The notes under the pieces: generated by a model | The model's input: only the letters and a program-made list of their open reading frames with translations | Told to the model about the DNA's origin: nothing | Database searches by the model: none | In this document: piece by piece, positions 37,406 through 45,288 of the stretch | Layout of the letters: every line of letters starts with the position of its first letter | Position numbering within the stretch: the first letter of the stretch is position 1 | Assembly: GCA_947493585.1 (NCBI GenBank) | Contig: CANLRI010000001.1 | Span: forward strand, 1,674,001 to 1,738,000 | Origin: an uncultured Planococcus sp. | Lineage (GTDB): Bacteria; Bacillota; Bacilli; Bacillales_A; Planococcaceae | Length of the DNA: 64,000 bases | Reading direction: 5' to 3' | Position numbers and translations under genes: made by a program

Positions 37406-37591
37406 TTATACCAAATCCTTTCTTGGTGGTGAATTAAATATATCTTAACAAAGACTTCTATACACTTACCCTTATTTACCCTCGAATAGTCTGCTTATAA
37501 AAAATCCTCTCAGTTTAAAGAGTTCCGTCGGTGGTCTAAACGATGATATGCTCTATACTTAGAATATCTTTTACATGAAAAGGTGAATCAT

Positions 37592-38173
37592 ATGCTTGAT
37601 ACATACGCCAGAAAATACGTACAACCGGCAGTCGATAAAACTGCCGACTATTTATTGAGAAAAGGCTGGACGGCTGACGGCGTGACCAAGACGGCATTCG
37701 CCATCGGCATGTCATCAGGCGTCTTCATCTACCTGAATCAGCCAGCCTTGGCGCTTATCGCGCTTTGGCTATCCGGATTTTTGGATGTGGTCGACGGGAC
37801 GATGGCGAGAAAAACAAAACCGTCTCCATGGGGCACGCTGCTCGACATCAGTTTTGATCGGCTAGTGGAAATCAGCGTCATTTTAGGCCTCGCTTTCCGT
37901 TTTCCGGACTCTATGTGGGCTTTGCTTTTACTGAGCGCATCGATTATCGTCGCCATGACCGTTTTCTTAACTGTCGGTGCATTATCCGAAAAACAAGGGA
38001 TGAAATCGTTCTATTATCAAGCTGGGCTTGCAGAACGGACAGAAGGGTTTATCTTATTTAGTTTGATGATTGTCTTTACGCCTTATTTAACGGCGATCAC
38101 TCTACTGTTTATCGCCGTTCAGATTTTCACCATTTTTCAGCGCATGGCCGAAGCCAAGCGCATTTTGTTATAA
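37592..38173 (+). CDS. CDP-alcohol phosphatidyltransferase
   Basis: 193-residue membrane enzyme with the complete family motif DG-x2-AR-x8-G-x3-D-x3-D (DGTMARKTKPSPWGTLLD, then ISFD). It transfers a phosphatidyl group from a CDP-alcohol to a second alcohol; the acceptor is unknown. The ATG at 37592 has AAAGGTG upstream. It is divergent from the oxidoreductase fusion and 11 bases before the next FAD enzyme. Confidence 0.88.
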   Translation: MLDTYARKYVQPAVDKTADYLLRKGWTADGVTKTAFAIGMSSGVFIYLNQPALALIALWLSGFLDVVDGTMARKTKPSPWGTLLDISFDRLVEISVILGLAFRFPDSMWALLLLSASIIVAMTVFLTVGALSEKQGMKSFYYQAGLAERTEGFILFSLMIVFTPYLTAITLLFIAVQIFTIFQRMAEAKRILL

Positions 38174-38184
38174 GGGGTGTGAAC

Positions 38185-39273
38185 ATGAAAATTATTGTCT
38201 TGGTCGGCGGCGGCCACGCCCATTTGCATTGCCTTGCCCAATTCGCAAAAAAGCCGCGGGAAGATGTGCAATTGGTGCTCATCTCGCCTGCGGCCTATCA
38301 ATATTATTCTGGGATGTTTTCAGGATTCACTGAAGGGGTTTACGGTTTAGATGAGATTCGCATCGACTTGAGTCAACTCGCTAAAAAAAGCGGTGCGGCT
38401 TTCTATCAAGACACCATTTGTTCTATTGACCCGAAATCCCGCATACTGACAGGCCAACATGGCGAGATCTATCCTTATGATGCAGTGTCTTTTGACATCG
38501 GATCACAGATGGATAGCCCCGAAGCGCTGGAAAAATACATCTCGCCGATCAAGCCCAACTACCATTTCCCGAAACAATTGCTGAAGTTTCGGGAATCCGC
38601 CAAGCCGGTCATTGTCGGAGGCGGCGCATCAGGCGTCGAATTGGCCTTTTCTACACACGCTTGGCGCACGCGGCGGCATTTTTCTGATGTTTTATTGTTC
38701 AGTTCAGGTGTGCTGCTGTCAGCTCAAGGAGCGGCTGCTTCCGAGAAAGTGGAGGCCATCGCCCGTAAAAAAGCGCTGCTCTTTCATACGGATGTAACAA
38801 TAGAAGATATCGATGAAACGTCCGTTACCGCAAGCACCGGCGACTCCTATCCCCAATCAGACATCCTCTGGCTGACTGGACCGAAAAGCTCAGAGCTATT
38901 CGCCCACTCAGGGATGCCTGTAGATCGTGCTGGATTTCTCGCCGTTACAGAGACGCTGCAATCGATACGATTTCCAGAAGTCTTCGGAGCAGGTGACTGC
39001 GTCTCGATCAACCGCTATCCAAACCTTGCGAAAAACGGCGTCTATGCAGTTCGCCAAGGCCATGTGCTGTGGGGGAATCTACTGAATTTCCTCGACGGAA
39101 ATCCATTATCGGCTTTCATTCCGCAAAAACGCTATGTAGCCATCCTCTCCACGGGTGGCGGCGAAGCTTTATTAACTTACGGACAATGGAGCATGCACGG
39201 CAAACTCCCATGGAAACTCAAGCAATCGATCGACAAGAAATTCATGAGGGCTTATCAAGGGATCTATGAGTAA
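38185..39273 (+). CDS. FAD-dependent oxidoreductase, SelD-associated/NDH-2-like type
   Basis: 362-residue flavoprotein starting VLVGGGHAHLHCLAQF, the hallmark of the family found fused or next to selenophosphate synthetase. The second nucleotide site is VIVGGGASGVELAF and the C-terminal FAD motif EVFGAGDCVSI. No selD is nearby. Adjacent to a CDP-alcohol phosphatidyltransferase, so a membrane-associated redox role is possible. GGGGTG precedes the ATG at 38185. Confidence 0.85.
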   Translation: MKIIVLVGGGHAHLHCLAQFAKKPREDVQLVLISPAAYQYYSGMFSGFTEGVYGLDEIRIDLSQLAKKSGAAFYQDTICSIDPKSRILTGQHGEIYPYDAVSFDIGSQMDSPEALEKYISPIKPNYHFPKQLLKFRESAKPVIVGGGASGVELAFSTHAWRTRRHFSDVLLFSSGVLLSAQGAAASEKVEAIARKKALLFHTDVTIEDIDETSVTASTGDSYPQSDILWLTGPKSSELFAHSGMPVDRAGFLAVTETLQSIRFPEVFGAGDCVSINRYPNLAKNGVYAVRQGHVLWGNLLNFLDGNPLSAFIPQKRYVAILSTGGGEALLTYGQWSMHGKLPWKLKQSIDKKFMRAYQGIYE

Positions 39274-39351
39274 ACTGGCGGATAACCCCTCCACTTGATA
39301 TTGCATTCATCATCGAGCAAGTGAGGCATGCCCACATTCCAGAATAGCATC

Positions 39352-39380
39352 TTGAAATTTTTTCCCTTTCTCGCTATAAT
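39352..39380 (+). promoter_or_regulatory. Strong sigma-A promoter for an orphan RNA
   Basis: TTGAAA, 17 bases, TATAAT, with no open reading frame in the next ~390 bases. Confidence 0.85.
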
Positions 39381-39386
39381 TCTTTA

Positions 39387-39566
39387 TACAGTAGTTGAAT
39401 CATCTCCCGCGGCCATTCTGCGGGTTCCATGACAGCTAGGTAGGTTAATGGAAATCAAAAAATGCAGCATAGGCTGCCATATTGGAATTGCGCAGAGTAT
39501 ATACCTGACAATAGAGCTGGGAATAACGCCAAAGAGAATGAATCATTCTTTTTGGCGTCTTTTTTT
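39387..39566 (+). ncRNA. Unassigned structured RNA, about 180 nt
   Basis: Bounded by a near-consensus promoter and a strong terminator (stem between 39526 and 39558, T run to 39566). Internal hairpins include CCCGC/GCGGG (about 39407-39425), TTCCAT/ATGGAA and GCAGC/GCTGC. No start codon with a ribosome site and usable frame is seen. It could be a small regulatory RNA or a riboswitch leader for the DUF2294 gene 205 bases beyond the terminator. It does not match the 6S, SRP, T-box, TPP, SAM, FMN, purine, lysine or cyclic-di-GMP patterns I know. The span 39567-39770 shows no other feature. Confidence 0.65.
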
Positions 39567-39770
39567 ATGCTATAAGCAGTGAGCAATGAGTGGATAGGCA
39601 TTTAAATGCAATTCAACGCCCCTCCCCTAAACTCTCTTGCCCTTATAGGTCGACAGCTCTCAGGGATTCGAAAAGCGCCGGCCAATGCCCTTTTAAAAAT
39701 GGCCAGAAAAGCACAGAGAAAGTATAAAGAACTAGCCGGCATCTATACGCCGGAAAGGAGCCTGTAAATT

Positions 39771-40472
39771 ATGCATGATGCAAGACCTGTTCAATCAGAA
39801 GTTTCGGGATACATTTCCAATCTGCTGCGCCAACATTTTGGCAAAGGCCCGGCTTCTGTTTACGTCACACTGAAAAGGCCTTATATTACCATTCATTTTC
39901 GTGGATTTGTCAGCCCCATGGAAAAAATTCTGCTCGATCAAGAAGAAGGCAAACGAGTATTGGAAACACGCAACGTCATGTTCAATGCCTTGAAACCCGA
40001 AATTTTAAATGAGCTGTTGACCATTACCCAATTGGAATTTACCGAATTATACGCTGACTGGAACCTGACGTTAAAAAGCGGCATGTTCATTGGCGTAATG
40101 AGTGAAGAATGCATCAAAGATCCACTAGAATGGCCGGAAGATACAGAGCGTGACATTTTCCATAAACAAGTGGAGCGGGAAAACGAAGAAGCTGCACGTA
40201 TCCCTGATAAGATCGAAACCATGTGGATGAGCAACCGGACTTTGCTGTTAAAGCGCAGCGGCGTTTTGGTGGGCATCGAAAAAGCATTGATTGAAGACGG
40301 GTTTATTGAAATCTTGAAATTGGCGAAACGACCATTGGAACAAAAACTTTTGAAATCCGCTCCGTTGAATCATTCCTTGCAAAGGGAGATCGATGAAATT
40401 TTCATGGATTGGAACTTCAGCCAAGACGTCGGATATATTGCGTTCATCCTATCCGCCGAACCTCGGCTATAA
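39771..40472 (+). CDS. DUF2294 protein with two repeat domains
   Basis: 233-residue protein of the DUF2294 type (like B. subtilis YbcI). It contains two copies of the domain: residues ~7-110 and ~143-228, each ending in a parallel strand pair, ELYADWNLTLKSGMFIGVM and EIFMDWNFSQDVGYIAFIL. GGAAAGGAG precedes the ATG. YbcI lies in the operon for a bicarbonate uptake system in B. subtilis; no such genes are here. Function unknown. Confidence 0.75.
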   Translation: MHDARPVQSEVSGYISNLLRQHFGKGPASVYVTLKRPYITIHFRGFVSPMEKILLDQEEGKRVLETRNVMFNALKPEILNELLTITQLEFTELYADWNLTLKSGMFIGVMSEECIKDPLEWPEDTERDIFHKQVERENEEAARIPDKIETMWMSNRTLLLKRSGVLVGIEKALIEDGFIEILKLAKRPLEQKLLKSAPLNHSLQREIDEIFMDWNFSQDVGYIAFILSAEPRL

Positions 40473-40613
40473 AATAAAGCAGTGCCACTGAATACGTTTA
40501 TTCAGTCAATGCACCAGCCCCGAATTCTCCTATCTGGCCAAATAAAATTAGTGGAGGGTCTTAATCCCTTCGGAAAAGGGGCTGCTCGGATTGGCCGCTC
40601 TCCTAAGTTTTGT

Positions 40614-40638
40614 GTTAAAGACCTCCTAAAACGGGTAT
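40614..40638 (+). promoter_or_regulatory. Sigma-B promoter of the YtxG-like gene
   Basis: GTTAAA, 13 bases, GGGTAT, close to the sigma-B consensus and 36 bases upstream of a gene whose B. subtilis counterpart is a general stress gene. The upstream gap 40473-40613 contains only a small CTGAATA/TATTCAG-type hairpin. Confidence 0.75.
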
Positions 40639-40673
40639 GGCTTAATACACAAACATAAAAGGAGGAAGTTTAC

Positions 40674-41150
40674 ATGGATCCGATTATCTGGCTTTACATA
40701 GCACTTGGAATCATTGTCCTGGGCCTAATCGTCGCCGTCGTCGGTGTCGTCATGCTGTTATCCGGCATCAAGGAGCCGATGAAAGAAATGAAAGGTTCAG
40801 CTGATAACTTGAAAGGCCGCATGGACAAGCTGATGCTAGAAACGACTCATTTGCAACACACGACAAATGAGTTAAAAGAAGACATCCAGCAAAAATCCGA
40901 GAAAGTGGCTGTCTTAGTCGACGGGGCAAAAGGAACGATCAATTCAGTCATCGACATGAATTCGGTGGTCCGCAGCATCACGTCTGGCATTTCCAAAAAA
41001 GTCGAGAACGACCCCGCCAACCGTTTTCAAGTCAACCAGTATAGTAATAATGCAGCCGGCTTGATGAAATACTTGGATAAGCAGAAAAATCAGGATCAAG
41101 CCTATACTCCTGAATCCAACGTCCGAAAAGAACAAATCAAAACGTATTAA
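40674..41150 (+). CDS. DUF948 general stress protein, YtxG-like
   Basis: 158-residue protein with one N-terminal membrane helix (about residues 6-29, rich in I/V/G) and a coiled-coil-like cytoplasmic region (KEMKGSADNLKGRMDKLMLE onward), the layout of YtxG/DUF948. AAAAGGAGG lies before the ATG, with a sigma-B-type promoter upstream. The YtxH and YtxJ partners are not present downstream. Molecular function unknown. Confidence 0.85.
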   Translation: MDPIIWLYIALGIIVLGLIVAVVGVVMLLSGIKEPMKEMKGSADNLKGRMDKLMLETTHLQHTTNELKEDIQQKSEKVAVLVDGAKGTINSVIDMNSVVRSITSGISKKVENDPANRFQVNQYSNNAAGLMKYLDKQKNQDQAYTPESNVRKEQIKTY

Positions 41151-41182
41151 TACGCATATCGCCTTGTTTTGCAAACAGATCA

Positions 41183-41218
41183 CCCCCTTCCCGTCTTGAT
41201 TACGGGAAGGGGGTTTTG
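41183..41218 (+). terminator. Terminator
   Basis: CCCCCTTCCCGT pairs with ACGGGAAGGGGG, followed by TTTT, after the YtxG-like gene. Confidence 0.9.
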
Positions 41219-41262
41219 TAATGTTTCAGGGCTGAACAGGGTTGTGTCGATCAATACTTGAT

Positions 41263-41291
41263 TTGACAATATATATTAATAAAAAGATAAT
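41263..41291 (+). promoter_or_regulatory. Promoter of the VWA lipoprotein
   Basis: TTGACA, 17 bases, GATAAT, about 97 bases upstream of the start. A TGCCGTC/GACGGCA hairpin lies in the leader near 41329-41346. Confidence 0.7.
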
Positions 41292-41388
41292 ATGAATATA
41301 TTACCATTTTCGTTGTACATGTTTGCCGTCCACTCTATTGACGGCATGGATGAATTTCTCACATTGACCTGGAGGTGCCTCAGACCAC

Positions 41389-42759
41389 ATGATTAAAAAG
41401 ACGAACAAATTATTCATTCTTCCTGCAATGCTTCTCTGCTTGGCCGGCTGCTCTGCAGCAGATGACAACACACAGCAAAAAGATGAAACGGCCACTGAAT
41501 CCCCTTCTGCTGCTGAAGAATCGGCCGCAGAAAACCGCACAGTCGACACGGCTTCGCTTCAATTTTCAACGGTTGAAGAGCGTTTACAGCTGGATTTGTC
41601 AAATGCTCCGTATAGCGGGGAGCAGTATGAGAAAGATGCCATGATGGAAAAATTGGCAGCCGTGGATGAAAGCCATTCGGCAGAAGATATTTACTTGGAA
41701 ATGCTGGCACTGGCTGGTGAAGACTACCGGGAATTCGACAAGTTTATATCCAATGTCGATACTTCTTTTGAATCGGCTAGCGCACAGCCTGGCGAAATGA
41801 ACGAACAAGGATCTACCGACCCGCAACAAGTTAATATCGCTGTTCTTTTCGACTCCAGCGGGAGCATGGCTGCTGATATCGGCGGCACCTCTAAAATTCA
41901 ATCCGCCAAAGAAGCAGTCAGCTCCTTCGTTAGTGGACTGCCTGAGTCAGCAAATGTCTCTCTCACCGTATATGGCCATAAAGGGACAGACAAAGCCGCG
42001 GATAAAGAACTGTCTTGTGAAGCGATTGAAGAAGTATACGAATTAGGCGAGTTCTATGAACAACAGTTCACCGATGCGCTCGAATCCTTCTCGCCCGCCG
42101 GCTGGACGCCGCTTGCCTCAGCCTTAGCATCCGCACAGAATCTTTTTGATGATCAAGCAAGCGGCGAATCTGAAAACTTGATCTACGTAGTGAGTGATGG
42201 CATGGAGACGTGCAATGGCAATCCTGTAAAACAGGCGGAACAACTGAACCAGTCCGGCGCAAAAGCAATTGTCAACATCATCGGTTTTGACGTAGAAAAT
42301 GATGGTCAAAAACAATTGAAAGATGTAGCTGATGCTGGAGACGGCACTTATTCTACCGTTCGCAATGAACAGGAGCTAAAAGCATTTTTTGAAAAGGAAA
42401 CGACAAGAATCATTAACGAATGGTACCAATGGGAATCCGAGAACCTAAATAAAGTGTACAAATCCGAAACTGAGCGCATCAACGAACTGTACAACCAGGA
42501 AACCGAATTCATCAATGAGACATATGATGAGGAAACCCGATTCAAGGAACTGAGTTATGAATTAGAAAAAGCTGCTGAAATCGACGGAGCGGCAGTTCGC
42601 AAGCTAATCAGCGCAACGGCGATCGATATGAGGCAATTTGCTAGAAGCACTTCCACTGATTTGCGCAAAGAACTTCGCAGCGGCGGCAATGAACATAGAG
42701 AAGAAACGCGGGATAAGGCGCAAGAAGAACGTGAAGAGTTGCGGGAAGACGGCGATTGA
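41389..42759 (+). CDS. VWA-domain lipoprotein with charged repeat tail
   Basis: 456-residue surface lipoprotein. Lipobox CLAGC (about residue 21) is followed by a low-complexity acidic linker to residue ~50. A von Willebrand A domain spans about residues 145-330 with a complete MIDAS motif (LFDSSGSM), a GWTPLASAL threonine loop and SDGMET. From ~340 four 11-residue repeats follow the pattern N-x-x-Y-x-x-E-(T/S)-x-x-(I/L), then a highly charged tail (REETRDKAQEEREELREDGD). GGAGGTG is 11 bases upstream. Ligand unknown; probably extracellular protein binding. Confidence 0.85.
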   Translation: MIKKTNKLFILPAMLLCLAGCSAADDNTQQKDETATESPSAAEESAAENRTVDTASLQFSTVEERLQLDLSNAPYSGEQYEKDAMMEKLAAVDESHSAEDIYLEMLALAGEDYREFDKFISNVDTSFESASAQPGEMNEQGSTDPQQVNIAVLFDSSGSMAADIGGTSKIQSAKEAVSSFVSGLPESANVSLTVYGHKGTDKAADKELSCEAIEEVYELGEFYEQQFTDALESFSPAGWTPLASALASAQNLFDDQASGESENLIYVVSDGMETCNGNPVKQAEQLNQSGAKAIVNIIGFDVENDGQKQLKDVADAGDGTYSTVRNEQELKAFFEKETTRIINEWYQWESENLNKVYKSETERINELYNQETEFINETYDEETRFKELSYELEKAAEIDGAAVRKLISATAIDMRQFARSTSTDLRKELRSGGNEHREETRDKAQEEREELREDGD

Positions 42760-42825
42760 AACGATGCAGGTCTTCGACTGCAAGACTACCGACCTCTCCG
42801 ACATCTTCATTTCTTAGGAATATTA

Positions 42826-42854
42826 AAAAGACAGCCAACTGGCTGTCTTTTTTT
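42826..42854 (+). terminator. Terminator beside repeat R3
   Basis: AAAGACAGCC pairs with GGCTGTCTTT around AACT, with a T run running straight into the repeat. Confidence 0.88.
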
Positions 42855-43090
42855 CAGAGTGTTAAAGAAGTCTATAATCTGCTATGAATGAAAAAGCAAA
42901 TCACTATTTCTACATTCAAAAATCAATGTTCTATCTGAGTATTTGGAGAAGCGTTTGCTCGACTCCTGTGGGACTAGCGGGTTTGAGAGACCCCGCAGGA
43001 ACGAAGTGACGAGGAGGCTCGATTCCCGCCCCACGGAAAGCGAGCGATAAGCTTCGGAAAATACACCTACTTTACTTTCTCGACAGCCTG
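42855..43090 (+). repeat. Intergenic repeat copy R3
   Basis: About 236 bp, same orientation as R2. Left arm AAGAAGTCTATAATCTGCTA, core GAAGCGTTTGCTCGACTCC ... GAAAGCGAGCGATAAGCTTC, right end TTTCTCGACAGCCTG then an A run. The right end overlaps a truncated membrane-protein frame. Confidence 0.9.
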
Positions 43091-43258
43091 AAAAAAAAGA
43101 ATTTCCTGGACATTATCAATCCGCTTGCGAATAGCAATAAAGCCACGTACGCCGGCAGGATATGGATAAAGCTTGTATAGCCGATGACGTAGTGAATAAT
43201 GATAGCTGCGCCGAACAGAAACGTATACCAGACCCACCGCTGGCCTTCTTTGCCCTTT
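43072..43258 (-). pseudogene. C-terminal fragment of a membrane protein
   Basis: One minus-strand frame reads SKGKEGQRWVWYTFLFGAAI, then two hydrophobic helices ending LLLFASGLIMSRKFFFF and a stop inside repeat R3. It has no start; a TAG lies just before the fragment. It looks like the 3' part of a small membrane-protein gene left after a deletion. Family not recognised. Confidence 0.6.
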
Positions 43259-43384
43259 GACTATCCAAAAGAAAGCCAGCTTTGGAGTCTCGTAAGCGAG
43301 TTCCAGATCGAAACTGGCATAAAATTCGATGGAACGTTTTAAATCCCGAACCGGTAAATGAGCTTCGTAAAGGCCTTTAATCAT
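43253..43384 (-). pseudogene. N-terminal fragment of a glyoxalase/VOC protein
   Basis: MIKGLYEAHLPVRDLKRSIE onward to LAYETPKLAFFWIVKG (about 44 residues) is a clean VOC-domain first half with ribosome site GGAGAG. The frame then runs into unrelated sequence in which another reading frame encodes a membrane-protein tail. A deletion has joined the two. Confidence 0.7.
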
Positions 43385-43483
43385 TGAATTCTCTCCTTTA
43401 TTTTTCTTATGGCTTTTATCTTTTTTAAGTCTTTTTAGATGTGCAATTGCTCATTAGGGGCTTTGAAATGTTAATGCTGCTCT

Positions 43484-43999
43484 TTATTCAATAGCAGTAC
43501 CCACCTTCCCCTTGTTCGCCAATGCCTCTTTTAATACCATTAACGCCACTTCATGATCGTCCATGACCTGATGCACCTGTTCCGGCTCAACCCATATACG
43601 TGCGGTCGTCTCGTGTTGACCTAAAAACGGAAAGCATTTTGTAATGTCCACTCGGTAGAAGAGTTGATATCCAATTTTTGGATATTTAAAATTTCCCATA
43701 AATTTCTCGTTTCCCGAATGGTCTACTTTGATTGCACCGATATAAGTAAAATCTCCATCTATGTATGCCTCTTCATATATTTCACGGCGCAATGCCTGTT
43801 CAGGGCTTTCCCCATTTTCTACGTGGCCGCCGGGAACATTAAATCCTCGCTCCTTCACTTGAACGAGTACCAGTTTTCCATCTAGAAAGCAGTAGCCATG
43901 AACACTGGTCACGATGTCGCTTCCTTTGAGTGGTTTATAGGGCTGCCAGGTCAGGCCCACAGTCTGGCCATCCCACATGACATAAGATTGATTTCTCAC
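43484..43999 (-). CDS. NUDIX hydrolase
   Basis: 171-residue nucleotide or nucleotide-sugar pyrophosphohydrolase. The Nudix box is GHVENGESPEQALRREIYEE followed by AYI; the usual glycine after EE is alanine here. I chose the GTG at 43999 with GGAGGA about 10 bases upstream; an in-frame TTG at 44017 is also open but has no ribosome site. Substrate not predictable. Confidence 0.82.
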   Translation of the reverse strand: MRNQSYVMWDGQTVGLTWQPYKPLKGSDIVTSVHGYCFLDGKLVLVQVKERGFNVPGGHVENGESPEQALRREIYEEAYIDGDFTYIGAIKVDHSGNEKFMGNFKYPKIGYQLFYRVDITKCFPFLGQHETTARIWVEPEQVHQVMDDHEVALMVLKEALANKGKVGTAIE

Positions 44000-44062
44000 G
44001 AATCTCTCATCCTCCAAACGACTAGATATGACATTTTCCAGTTTTTCCGGATTTTTAATAGT

Positions 44063-44950
44063 TTAGCTTTTGTTCTCGTGCCGCTCTCCCTGAAGCATCT
44101 TTTTCAATATCCCCAGATTGGCTTCATAGAATGCGAAATTCTTCTCCAGGCCCCGCCTTTGGCTCCAGCCGATGCTGTTAAAGGCATCAATGAAGCGATA
44201 AAAGGGCAAGACGGCTCGCAAATCGATCATCGGCCGGATGCTGTTATAGCCCTCCTCATAAGAGGTAAGCAAGGTAGGATCCGACTTTAAAAAATCACGG
44301 TGAATTTTAGTGAAATCGATTTCTGTCGATCCGAAGCGGACACTTTCAAAATCGATCATTCCAGAAACCTGTTCTTCATCTACAATGATATTGGCTGGCC
44401 GGAAATCCATATGGACAAAGCTTGGCCCGTCCGGTTCTGGAAGCTCGCCTATCATCTCCTCAAACTTGTGTAAGCTAGCCGCATATAGATCCTTATCCAA
44501 TACTTCTTTTGCATCTTCCGCGAAGCTATAAAACTGCTTTTTAATAAATTCATGCCAACGGAAAAATTCGTTTTGTATGGCGCCGCTTGCAGTATTGTTA
44601 GGAGGTTTGACTTGATGCATGGACGCCTGCAAGGCGCCGATTTGATACGCGATTTCTGGAGAAGCTGTTACGGACAATGGCTTCCCTTTCAGTTCAGACA
44701 GCAGAAAAGCCCCTGGACAGTTATCGTCACCCGCCCAATAATCAAGCAGCTTGGGAATCGGGACATGACCGGCCAGGATTTCATATGCCGCCAGCTCGCG
44801 TTCATATTTCACGCGGGTATATGGGATTTTCACAAAGACGGATTCTCCATTTTGTAAGGTGCATTTGTAGACCGTTGAACTGAAAGAATCTTCGACTTCG
44901 TCAACGGAAATCACTTGCAGCTTGAATTGCTTTAACACCTGATTCAACAT
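44063..44950 (-). CDS. Aminoglycoside phosphotransferase-family kinase-like protein
   Basis: 295-residue APH/choline-kinase-fold protein. The catalytic loop is FVHMDFRPANIIV (HxDxxxxN) and the metal aspartate is in GMIDFESVRFG. The N-lobe ATP lysine is probably in ESVFVKIPY. Substrates of such proteins are diverse small molecules or sugars, so this is not evidence of antibiotic resistance. GAGGTGAGAG precedes the ATG. Confidence 0.82.
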   Translation of the reverse strand: MLNQVLKQFKLQVISVDEVEDSFSSTVYKCTLQNGESVFVKIPYTRVKYERELAAYEILAGHVPIPKLLDYWAGDDNCPGAFLLSELKGKPLSVTASPEIAYQIGALQASMHQVKPPNNTASGAIQNEFFRWHEFIKKQFYSFAEDAKEVLDKDLYAASLHKFEEMIGELPEPDGPSFVHMDFRPANIIVDEEQVSGMIDFESVRFGSTEIDFTKIHRDFLKSDPTLLTSYEEGYNSIRPMIDLRAVLPFYRFIDAFNSIGWSQRRGLEKNFAFYEANLGILKKMLQGERHENKS

Positions 44951-45042
44951 GGATCTCTCACCTCAGTTCTTAGTAATATTTAAACTTCTTTTTTCCAGAT
45001 ATCTAACAGGACGGATAGCAATTATATGAAAACATTAAATAT

Positions 45043-45096
45043 TTATTGACCCATTTTACCGACAGCTTGCGGGCCGAATAATAATACGAGTTTCAT
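45043..45096 (-). pseudogene. 17-codon remnant of a P-loop kinase gene
   Basis: With a good ribosome site (GGAGG 5 bases upstream), the frame reads MKLVLLFGPQAVGKMGQ and stops. GPQAVGK is a Walker A motif, and the start matches the N terminus of small AAA/shikimate-kinase-like proteins, so a longer gene was probably truncated here. The remainder of the gap 44951-45288 holds no other gene. Confidence 0.6.
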
Positions 45097-45254
45097 AGCG
45101 CCTCCAATTGTAGGTGCCGGTAATCAAACCCTCCCAGCAACCACCTGTACTTGTAAATATTAGTATATCAAAAGCACTTTTAGATTCGTCTCGTTTTCAG
45201 AAATTTTCCATAAAAGATCGATCGACTATATAATCAATTAATCGATGCATTAGA

Positions 45255-45286
45255 AAAACCCGAAGCCACTTCGCTTCGGGTTTTGT
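45255..45286 (-). terminator. Terminator of the gluconate operon
   Basis: AAAACCCGAAGC pairs with GCTTCGGGTTTT just beyond the gntK stop. Confidence 0.9.
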
Positions 45287-45288
45287 CG

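Noticed and set aside
39387..39566. 6S RNA, SRP RNA or a cyclic-di-GMP riboswitch
   Set aside because: No closing 5'-3' stem with central bubble, no SRP loop motifs and no GCAAAnC-type aptamer pieces were found.
43067..43384. A single 105-residue glyoxalase-like gene
   Set aside because: Only the first ~44 residues resemble a VOC domain; the rest is an out-of-frame reading of membrane-protein DNA.
44063..44950. Antibiotic resistance gene
   Set aside because: The APH fold and catalytic loop are present, but many chromosomal kinases share them and nothing points to aminoglycosides.
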